64,000 nt of DNA from Gadus chalcogrammus. Lineage: Eukaryota; Chordata; Actinopteri; Gadiformes; Gadidae. Each line of letters begins with the position of its first letter. Position 1 is the first letter of the stretch. The notes beneath the pieces are model-generated. The model saw only the letters and a program-made list of their open reading frames with translations, was not told the DNA's origin and made no database searches. Both the position numbers and the translations under genes were made by a program. The stretch covers positions 28,557,188-28,621,187 of the forward strand of contig NC_079425.1 of the NCBI RefSeq assembly GCF_026213295.1, written 5' to 3'. Below are positions 40,855 through 53,600 of this stretch, in pieces.

Positions 40855-41560
40855 GGTTGTTTGTTGTATGTTATTTTACCGTTATTACACAAATATATGA
40901 CCGGAAGGTTTCTGGGGTGTAACGTTTCAGTTGTTTTCCGCAGCCGGGGAAAACACAAACACAAACCATCCCTCTCTTTTGACTTCAAGCTGTAGATAGG
41001 TCTTCTTCTCCGGTGCTTGAGCTGTCCTTCACTCTATGCGTTAATCACATGTGCAGTGCGTCTTCAGTCAACAACGTGCCAACGCTTGATTGTAGCGAAC
41101 AAATATTTTGTAACTGTAACCTGCACATGCATGTCCTTTAGTTTACGTGTCAACACTTGCTATATATTATTTATAAATATTAATTATATTAATTATAAAT
41201 TCCAAAACTTTCCTCCTTGAACTGTACTCCGGCGCATTCGGCAATCGACTTCTGTGGACTTCCTGTAAACACGGACCTACCGGTAATGCTTGTTAAACTG
41301 ACTTTTTAAATAAACTCCGGGTTTAGGGACCATAGTCATGCTACTGCTGAGGTTAGGTGCTATTTTTAACAATATTAGTGGTTCAAAAATGCCGATTTGG
41401 AAGCGAAACTCAATGCCCCAAGCCAATAACATGGACGCCAAACTTTGCGCCAGGCAAACTCGAATACTCGATTTTCAATGAAAAAGGTATCGGGTGGCTT
41501 ATTTTTTTTCATGCCGAAACAAGGACCCTGGGTTAAATTTTCGCCGGAATTACACTTTAA
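40855..41560 (-). mobile_element. THAP-bearing repeat, outer copy, right arm
   Basis: Mirror of 1385-2085, in the orientation opposite to 36880-38105. It has the same internal deletion, joining GGTTTCTGGGGTGT to the TGACC/ATATATT segment. Confidence 0.7.
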
Positions 41561-41847
41561 TGTAAAACCACTGTAATAAAACGGTTCTCCATATCTTAAG
41601 GACTCTTTGAGAAAAAGGGAAAGAAAACAAAACTCTGCTCCCGTCACATGAGAAGGCTTCATACCCCCTTGTATTCATGGTTTCATTTGAGTCCAACATT
41701 GTCCCCTCCGAACGCATGATTCATATAGAGAGCGGCGCGACCCCATAGGGCCGAGGGTTGACCTTTACAAAGGTCAGACCAAAACCCTGACCCTAGTGTT
41801 TACCTTAGAGGGGTTAGGGTTAGACCACCCTGGCAAGCGGGACGTAC

Positions 41848-43689
<1,842 letters not shown>

Positions 43690-44506
43690 GAAAAGGGCCT
43701 GTTGTTTACCCCGGTCACCATTTCTCTGACGTCACGAGGCTTTACCTTTGGCCTTTAAAAAGAAAGTCACGTGACGGGGAATTCCTCTCTTTGCATCAGC
43801 TGTTCCGATCATCTAACCCCCCCATGCCTGATCGTTCACTGGATCCTCACTAGAACCTTGCGTTTTCATCCGAGTTTTAACATCACACTAACCCAGGTTT
43901 AAATATCCTAACATCACAGTAACGCGGGTTTCCTAGCAGCACACTTACCCAGGTTGAAACATCCTAACTTCACACTAACCAAGGTTTAAACATCCTATCA
44001 CACTAACCCGAGTTTAAACATCTAAACATTACACTAACCCGATTTTAGACCTCCTGATCCTTACATCACACTAGCCGAGTTTAATCACCCTAAATCACAA
44101 TAACCCGGGTTTAAACATCTTAACCCTATCACACTAACCCGGGTTTAAATATCCTATCCTAACACCACACTAAACCTGGTTTAAAACCCCTAACATCACA
44201 CTAACCCGGGTTTAAACCCAGCATGTTGTAATCTGAGCTCCAAGTGGAGACGACCTATTTCCGTCGTGTCTTCGTTTGGACACAAAGTTTGAGCCTGACG
44301 AACTGACCCTCCTAAAGGACGCATGCATGCATTATTAAAAGGACATTATTAACCTAATCATCACGGTAAATTTCAATCTCTTATTTAAATATTTTCATGC
44401 TTAATACTTACTTAGGCTACTTATTACTTGCCGCATGTGGTCCTATGTCGGACATATCGAGTGGACCTCTGACCGGTTTCGTCCTGCAGGGTCCCCTCCT
44501 CTCGGC
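43690..44506. promoter_or_regulatory. whamm-fsd2 divergent intergenic region with minisatellite
   Basis: 817 bp separate the whamm ATG from the proposed fsd2 ATG, so a shared or back-to-back promoter is likely by layout. Bases about 43870-44220 are a diverged minisatellite of roughly 30-40 bp units around ACATCACACTAACCCGGGTT TAAA. No convincing TATA box was assigned. CTGCAG at 44484-44489 could be an acceptor for an upstream fsd2 exon. Confidence 0.6.
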
Positions 44507-44680
44507 ATGGATCCGCTCGGCAGTAGAGGTGTGTTGGGAGTGATTGAGGAATGTTTCAGTGCAGAGGAGCAGGAGGAGGCTGATGAGGAAATTACCGTCA
44601 CAAGAAACCAACTTCAAGAGAAGGTTGTGGAGATGGAGAACTTCGCAGGCCATCTGGAAGAAATCTTCTTAACTGTAGAG
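44507..44680 (+). CDS. fsd2: fsd2 first coding exon (start uncertain)
   Basis: 58 codons from ATG (CGGCATGG context) to IFLTVE, donor GTAAGA, phase 0. The acidic EEQEEADEE stretch is followed by a coiled coil. The frame is open upstream to 44435 and an acceptor-like CTGCAG lies at 44484, so the exon could begin earlier. Confidence 0.7.
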
Positions 44681-47600
44681 GTAAGATCTATCCATTTTTT
44701 ATTGCCCAGGTATGGCCTTTTGACGGGAGGTGCCCAAGTGTTACCCGATCATTGTAAGATGTGAAACTCAAGATAATGAAAATGAAATGTGAACTGATAA
44801 CCAAGCAAACCCTAACGTAACATCTCAAACATTAACACACACATCATGTGTTCCCAGGAGAACTTCGGCCGTCAGGAGCAGCACCTGGAGCAGCACTACA
44901 ACGAGGTTCTCCAGACGCTGTCGCAGCGCTACGACCAGCGGGCGGCTCGGCTCGACCTGGACAAGAAGAGCCGGCTTGAGGTCCTGTATGGACAGCTGCT
45001 GGGATGCGGCCGCACGATGGACTCCTCCAAGGAGCTCATAGAGGCGGCCCAGGGGGTCTACCGCAGCCAGGACAGGCGACTGTTCCTGAAGGTCCGCCCC
45101 AACGTCCGAGCATGCCTTCATGGGCCTCCAGCCAAAGTCCGACATCTTTCCAGTGTGAAGATGAGACGCATAAAATGATAATTGATGATAAAAATGATAA
45201 AATGATAATTACTTAAGGCAATTGCTTTAATTATGAATCATCATGTTAAAATGTGTGTTTTGTGAGGAAAAAATGAAATGATAAGAATTGCTTTCCGAAT
45301 CAAGGTTCTATTGACTGTTCTGTTTGATAACTTGGTTCTGGCCTCCGTTGACAGGCAGTTATGCCGACCATTCAGAGGTAATTTAAGTCTGGCTTTGTTC
45401 AATGTCTAACACAGCATGTGGGTGGTGTTGCCAATGATCCCTCTGACTGCAGGAGCTTGGTGTGGATTTATACAAGGCTAATCACTTCTAACGTCTCCCT
45501 TACTAGGACACTGACTAATCTATCTAATTATGGAAATGATTGTTGGTCCCACTTATGCCATGGAGTTCTGTAGGTTCAAAGTCTGGCTTCTGACCCACCA
45601 TTTGGTACCTCACTAGAATCGAGGAGTTTGCCAAAGAGGAGATGGACCTGACGCTGTCCACGGCCCTAGAGATCAACACACCCGAGGACGACCTGTCCGA
45701 TGTGAAGACTATGATGGACTCCATCAGTGTGGTTCCAGGTGCGCTTGTCCACCGTCCAGCTGTAGAGGCTGCTTACCCTAAACCCCTCCTAACCCTAACC
45801 CCTGCTTACCCTAACCCCTGCTAAGCCTAACCCTTAGCCCTGCTAACCCTAACCCTTGCTGAACCTTACCACCCTGAGCCCTGCTAACCCTAACCCCTGC
45901 CTACACTAACCCCTGCTATCCCTAATCCAATGACATTCATCTAGGGTTAGCTGTAATTCACTTTGGCTAAACTAAACAGCTAAATGACCCAACAGTATAA
46001 GAAGGCTGTGCCATTTGGTCTCAATTTGCAAATGAAATTATTCCGCAAGTAGAATATGCGTCATTGAAATGACCTATGTAGACTCTGTTCTGTTCTTTTG
46101 ATTTCCTTCCAGCTCCTTCTGCGCCGGTCATCAACCCCCAGATGGCAAACTCTGCGACGCAGACCTCGCTGCGTGTGCGCTGGAACCTGTTCTCAGATGA
46201 CACTGTGGAGTTCTACAAGCTCTTCTACAGACCTGTGTTGGAGGACTTGCCCGCGGACAACACGCACGGAACCGACGGTGTGGATCCCCTCCCGCCGCTG
46301 AGCTATCGAAGCACCGTAGTGGATGGCACTTTCATTTAGATATCGTGAACCTAAGCTTAGAGCAGAGGGTGAAGTAGTGTAGACCTTGACCTCGCTGTCT
46401 AAATGGTTTAAACCAGCACTATTTCAGTTACAAGTTAATAGCTGCATTACACAAATGAAAAATACCAGGTTTAATGTGCGTTTTATTTAATCCTCATTGA
46501 GGCTTTTATTTTAGGGGTTCTCTATTAAGCCCTGCATACTAGATCCATTTAAGCAACACAGACGAGAGACCTGATTACTCTTATGCTAGGTCCAACACAT
46601 TCTTAAACACAACGATAAGGGAACGTTTGGCACATCTGGGGCTACCATGCAGCCAGGCATTGCAACAGAATGAGGAAGCAACATATCAAGCCGCCTATAG
46701 CTAACGCTGGTTGGTCGTTCAGTTTGCAAGGTGAAGGTGAAGGAGACCCACTGCAGGGTTACAGATCTGCTTCCCAACGCCCAGTACGAGCTGTGGGTCA
46801 TGGCCACCAACACCACGGGTATCAGCCCTGCCAGCGAGAAGGCTCTTTACATGACAGGTACGACACAGAAACGAACAGACACCAACAACTAACTAATACC
46901 AATGTAGGGTGACGGGTCAGCTTAGCTCAGGACGTAGAGAGAGCGGGTCATTTGCATGTTCGATCCCCGGCTCCTCCTAGCTGATTGTTGAGGTGTCCCT
47001 GCAAGACACCTCACCCTAACTTCTCCTGACGAGCTGGCTTTCTCCTTGGTGGTAGATTCCGCCGTCGGTGTGTGAATGTTTATAAGTCGTTTTGGATAAA
47101 AGTGTCTGCTAAATGTTTTAGTAAGCAAAGCAACACCAGTCACCTAATTTTGGAGTTATCATTATCCATGGTCATTCCTGACCTCACCGACGAGTCTACT
47201 ATGGGTTTGTGCAGATGTTCTCCGGGTGTTAATCTACTTCCTCCATGTGAGGCTGACTGGTAACACTAAATCTGAGGTTTGTGTCGATGTGTGCAAGGCT
47301 CTCTAACTTATGCCCAACTACAGATACTATAGGGCCCAGTATCCCTAATCAGGACTGAATTTTTCGGGTCAAGAAAATGGAAAGGTAGACGAGACATCAT
47401 CAGAAGTTAATGTCTCTACCTCTCCCAGTGCCATCACCTCCAGCCATCAAGGAAAGGGGGTGCAGCAGCTGCCCAGAAGCTGCCCTGATTCGCTGGGACT
47501 CAGGAAACAACAATCCTGTGGACTCGTACACTGTGGAGATCACAGAGATGGACACACACGGAGCACAGTGTGGTGCTGCTGAGTGAGAACGGGCGTTTTC

Positions 47601-50600
47601 ATTCATTCAAGCATGCAGACACACACGCACACACACACTTAGACATGATTGTGGAGGTTGCCTAAAGATTACACTAATTTATATTAACCTACATGCCCTG
47701 TATAGGGAATGTATGACAGATCTTGCCTCCATTCATTGTTTATCCTTTAATACTTCTAGTATATCACGTTTTTGGTTGAGAGAAAAAAACATTTAAAGTT
47801 TTTCTTATATAATCTCTATCACATTATATGTTTACCTTTACTCTAGAGGATGCTGGATACGGTACCATAATATTTCACGTCATGCTCATATTTATAAGCA
47901 AGTCTCACTAAGACTGCTGGCATAGATTTTAAGTCAGATTGTTATAGAGCTGGGGATTCAAGATAAAATGTGGTCCCAGAAATTATCCTTAGCTTTGAGC
48001 TCCATGAATTCTGGACCACCTTTTCATTTTTCCTGTACATAATTTTAAGTTTTAATTTGGACACTCGGTTACAAGGTTAGGCATAAACTACACCCGCCCA
48101 TTGGATGGTCTGGGGTCCATCAATTAAAGCTGATTAATGGAAGAAGAGCTTCCACATAAGTCACTACCTTGATTCCAGTTCTCTTTCAGTCAATTATACA
48201 GATAAGCACCACGATTTAAATATACACTAATACACACATTTTGATTGCCTTGTATGTAAAAACAATTTCCTGACTTGAATCCCCTCTGCCCAGAGCGATA
48301 GTAGCCGTGCCCTCCTGCCAGTGTCTGATCCAGCTGCAGCAGGATAGACGCTACATGGTCACAGTCAGAGCCGTTAACATCGGTGGCCCCAGCGAGAAGA
48401 GCCATCCCCTGGGTGTTTCCACCACAGGTTATGCCAGCCTGTCCCTCAAGCCTGGAATCGCTAGAATGGAATAGCTATTAGAAACGTTTTAACTGATGCA
48501 TGGTTGGTCATTGCAGAATAGAGCACTGTCAGCGGTGACGTCATGCTTGTCTGATGCATTTCATTTGTGTGTGTGGTGGTATCTACTTTTCATTTGAGGG
48601 ATTGAGTGTATTAAATCTAAACTAGGGTAGTGCAATGAAGGTGTGTTTGGTCATTGATTAAGTTTAATTTATGAAAAAGTGCAAAGGTAGTGACAACAAG
48701 GGTATGAATAATCATTTCAGTATCTTTTATTAGTTGGCTATACTTTTGAAAGAACCTGTAGGTGTTCCTGTGTTCATACAGGTACACTCTTCCATCTCCT
48801 GGAGGACACGGCCCACCCCTGTCTGTCCATCTCTGAAGACGGCTTCACCATGTTCTACGGAGACGAGGAGCTGCCATTGAGCGCTCTGGCTTTTGATGAC
48901 AACAACTTTGCCAGGTGGACTTAAAAATGAATTAGAATTTTTTCAAGTTTTACGCTAGTAATTGTTTTACATTTACATTTAGGCAAGGCAAGGCAACTTT
49001 ATTGATATAGCACTTTTCATACACAAGGCAAACTCAAAGTGCTTCACATATAAACATTGTCATACAATAAAATAAAATAATAGATAAGTAAAAGAAAACA
49101 TATGCAAAGAAATGAGTAAAATAGAAAGTGCAATGTATTTAAGATCAGATCAACAGTCTCTCTGGTAACCGCGTCGGGACTCCAGCCCGACCTAAAGGAA
49201 CTTGGTTCTTTCTCTGGGACTCCAACCCGGATTCTAGTAACCCTTATCCTTTCTCTCTAGTATCAGATCATGTATCTTTCTGGTAAAAATAGAAAATTAA
49301 ATTGAAAGTTAAAAAGGCTTTTTAGTAAGTAAAATTGAAAGTGCAATGTATTTAAGATCAGATCAACAGTCTCTCTGGATGACATGCAATTCCTATTCAA
49401 GGACCCAGATTCTAGGACTCTAACCCAGACCAAAGGCCTTATTCTGGAATTCCACCCACACACAAACTCAGGACTCTAACCCTTATACAAATACAAACTC
49501 AGGACTCTAACCCTTATACAAATGCAAACTCAGGACTCTAACCCTTATACAAATACAAACTCAGGACTCTAAACCTTATGCAAATACAAACTCAGGACTC
49601 TAACCCTTATACACCTCTTCTAAAAGAGTTAAAAAAAATAGAAAATAAAGGGAAAGTTAAAAAGGCATTTTAGTAAAATAAAGGCAAAGTATTTAAGAAT
49701 TAGCAGAAAGCTAAAGCAAACATAAAAGTCTTCAATCTTGTTTTAAAGGTGCTCAGAGTTGGGGCAAGTCTTAAATCCTCAGGGAGTTTATTCCAGCTAT
49801 TTGTTGCATAGTAGCTAAATCCTGCTTTCCCATGTTTCGTGTTTACTCTGGGGATAATTAACAGATTGGTCTCAGAAGATCTTAGTGTTCTAGAAGGCTT
49901 ATGTAGTGGAAGCATATCAGTTAAATATTTTGGGCCTAAACCATGTAGGGATTTATAGGTTAGCAACATGATTTTAAAATCAATTCTCTGACCTACAGGA
50001 AGCCAATGTAACGATTTAAGAATTGGTGTAATATGTTCAAATTTTTTGGTCTTTGTCAAAACTCTAGCAGCAGCATTCTGAACAAGCTGAAGCTTCCTTA
50101 GAGTTTGTCTTTTGGAGACCTGTAAGGAGACCATTGCAGTAATCAAGCTTACTAGTGATAAAGGCATGTACAAGTTTTTGTAAGCCTTCGGTGGACATGA
50201 GCCCTCTAAGTCTTGCTACATTTTTAAGGTGATAATATGCAAATTTTGTAACTAAATTGATGTGACTTTCAAAATGTAAATCAGAATCCATGATAACCCC
50301 TAGATTTCTGGCTTTGATTGAGGTTTTCAGGGACAGCGAGTGAAGGTGTTGGGTTACTTTAAGCCTTTCCGTTTTAGCACCAAATACAATTATCTCTGTT
50401 TTATCCTCATTTAGCTGAAGGAAATTCCGGCACATCCAGTCTTTCACTTGCTCAATGCACTGGCACAGCAGATCTATGGGCCGATAGTCATTCGGTGATA
50501 GCGATACATAGATTTGCGTGTCATCAGCATAGCAATGATGGTCAATATTGTTGTTTTGCATGATTTGCCCTAGTGGGAGCATGTAGATGTTGAATAAAGA

Positions 50601-53600
50601 GGGTCCTAAGATCGAACCTTGTGGGACTCCACACATCACGCTGGTTGATTCTGATACAAAGTCGCCAATGGAAACAAAGTAGTTCCTATTTTGTAGGTAG
50701 GATCTGAACCAATTTAAGACTGTGCCTGAAAGCCCCACCCAGTTTTCTAACCTGTCCAAAAGTATTGTATGGTCTACAGTGTCGAATGCAGCACTGAGGT
50801 CTAGTAGCATTAGTATTGAGGTTTTGCCAGAGTCTGTGTTGAGACGGATGTCGTTTACAACTTTAATGAGGGCGGTCTCAGTGCTGTGCAGGGGTCGAAA
50901 TCCTGATTGGAAGGTGTCATAACAACCAGTTGATGGCAGGAAGTGATTAAGTTGCTGGAGGACAACTTTCTCAATGATTTTACTTATGAAGAGATTTGAT
51001 ATTGGTCTGTAGTTGTTAATAATAGAGGTATCTAGGCTCCGCTTTTTTAAAAGGGGTTTAATAACTGCAGTTTTCAGGGCTTTTGGGAAGTTGCCTGACA
51101 GGAGAGAGTTGTTAACTATCTGCAATATGTCTATTGCTAGGCAGTCAAAAACATTCTTAAAGAGGTTGGTAGGTAAAGAATCAAGGCAACAGGTGGATGG
51201 CTTTAGTTGTGTAACAGTTTCCACAAGAGTTTTCGAGTCTATAACATTAAAGCATGCCATCCCTGCCACGTTACTTTTGCCTGAACAGGGTGGTAGTCCA
51301 ACATTTTTGTTTGAAGTGGAGATATTGATGGCGCGTCTGATGCCTTCAATTTTATCAGTATAAAAAGCTGCAAACTCATTGCATTTCTACGTGGAATGGA
51401 GATCAGGTGGAATTTGTGTTAGGGGGTTGGTCAGTCTGTCAACAGTTGCAAATAGGGTTTTGGCATTATTAGTATTGGTTTTAATGATATTGGAGAAAAA
51501 TGTTTCTCTAGCACTTTTTAAGTCTAAATTGTAGGCACGTAGGCTCTCTTTGTAGATATCATGGTGAATATGAGTTTTACGCCAGATGTGTTCAACCTTC
51601 CTGCATTCTTTTTTCTGTGCTGTTATAGAAGCAGCTTTTCTCCAGGGTGCCTTTGGCTTTCCAGAAATCCTTTTAACCTTATAAGGTGCGATGACATCCA
51701 TGACTTTCAAAATTTTCAAATTAAAGTTTTCTACGAGATCATCAGCAGAACATGGGTTGAGAGGTGGTAGTAAGGAGATGGCCTTTTTAAAAAGTACATA
51801 AGATTCTTCATTGATATACCGTTTTTTGACAGTATTTGATTTTGTCTGTATGTCGGGAATAAAAGATATATTAAAGAAAACACAAAAATGGTCAGACAAG
51901 GAAGGATCAGTCACAGAGAGATCAGAAACATTGAGGCCCTTTGTGACAACCAGGTCTAGAGTTTGCCCCTTACAATGAGTAGTCTTTTTCACATGTTGAG
52001 ACAAATGTGTCCAAAATGGTAAAAAGTTTTTTTGCACACTTGTCATTCAAATCATCAGTATGAAAATTGAAGTCACCAGTTATAACTAGACAGTCAAAGT
52101 CTGTGGAGATGCTAGACAATAATTCTGTGAAGTCATCGAAAAAATGTGCAGAGTATGTGGGTGGCCTGTAAATAATTAATAGGAGAACTCTGGGGGAGCA
52201 TTTCAATACAGCACAAAGGTATTCGATTGATGGAAAATCACCAAATAACATCTGTTTCCCCTGAAAAAACATTTTTAAATATAACAGCAACCCCTCCACC
52301 TCTTTTTCCAGATCTACATGCATCAAAAAATAGTTATAGTTGGGAGGAGCTGTCTCTATCAGAACGGTTGCACTGTTATTTGTTCCAGCCATGTTTCAGT
52401 TAAAAACATAAAATCCAGTTTAGAGGTGGTAATAAAATCATTTACTAAAAATTATTTGTTATTAAGAGACCTAACATTAAGTAGACCCATCCTGATGGTG
52501 TTGTTGATAGGCTTTAAGGTTGTTTTTGGTTTGGAGGCAATATGTATGAGATTTGTGAGGTTAGCAGTGTGTCTAAGTTTCCCTTTGTTTACTCTCTTAG
52601 TGGTTACAGCAGGAATGGAAAATTTGCCATGTTTTGACGTAGGCAACCTTGGGTTCAGCAGATTATGCGAAACGTCCTTTATACTTTGTCTACGGCTGAA
52701 CCCTTTTTTGTCTCAGTAATACTCAGGACTACTATCAGTACAGAGGGGGGGGGGGGGGGGGCCGGGGCTCCCTCCGCTTGGGTGTTATCAGCCTGTGGCC
52801 ATGACGTGGCGATGCTATCATTGACACAGATGCAAGTTTGATGCCAACATATTCCAGTTTCTTAAATTCAGCTGGAAAACCGAAAAGGGAGGAGACAGTG
52901 GAGCTGGGAGTTTTTGTTGTGGCTATGGGAGAGATGAGGCTGGAGGTCATCGTCGATGGGGGAGTGCAGAGGAGGGGGGTGGCCGTTCCTCGCCAAGCCA
53001 GCATCAGCGATGGGGGAAGGCACGGTGTCCATGGTGTCGGGCAGGCTGTTGTCTCTCTTCAAGGTCTTTGGTCTGACCTCTATCTGTGTGGCAGATAGTG
53101 GCATAGTAGATGTGTCGGGGAGGCTATAGTCTCGCTTCTTCTCAACCTGTGCTCTGACTGTGGCCTGTGCGTCAGACCATGGAGATTTGTGGGAAAGCGA
53201 GAAGAGAAGATTGTCCCTTAACAGTTTTGAGCCTAACCTGTTTGGGTGTAGGCCATCTGCTCTGAAAAGATATTTGCGCCCCCAGAACAAATTGAAATTG
53301 TCAATAAAGCCCCTTCCTCTTTCATTGCAGACTGGAAAGCCATGTATTCAGTGCAAGTGACGAAAGTGACGACTGAATCTGTTTATTCCCCTGTCAACTG
53401 CTGGTATGGGTCCACTGATGAATGACTTAATGTGTATTTTGTCCAGTGTATCCAACAGATCAGCGTAATCCCTCTTCAGAAGTTCTGACTGTTCTCTTTG
53501 AATATCATTAGTCCTGCATGCACAATAATATGTGAGATTTTGGGGTTTTCCAATATGATTGTGGCTAGTTTCTGGTTGATATCACTAACCATCACATCCG

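Larger units (their letters stand above)
38110..40855 (-). mobile_element. Rex3-like (RTE clade) LINE, right-arm copy, internally deleted
   Basis: It encodes an apurinic-type endonuclease followed by a reverse transcriptase and a C-terminal region, as in fish Rex3/RTE elements. The 3' end is at left (CTCATCTCATTTTCGTCC in plus orientation). Two internal deletions are visible: one in the reverse transcriptase and one before the C-terminal GHLVRMPTGRLPWEVF block (38151-38351, separate frame). It lies between two inverted THAP repeats and is duplicated, with the deletions, at 2085-4835. Confidence 0.88.

Noticed and set aside
45760..45925. CCCTAA runs suggesting a telomere
   Set aside because: Short, degenerate, intronic and flanked by fsd2 exons; an interstitial simple repeat.
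46910..47000. Functional tRNA gene
   Set aside because: A and B boxes are present but the sequence is diverged, does not fold as a full tRNA by eye, and continues into a SINE tail.
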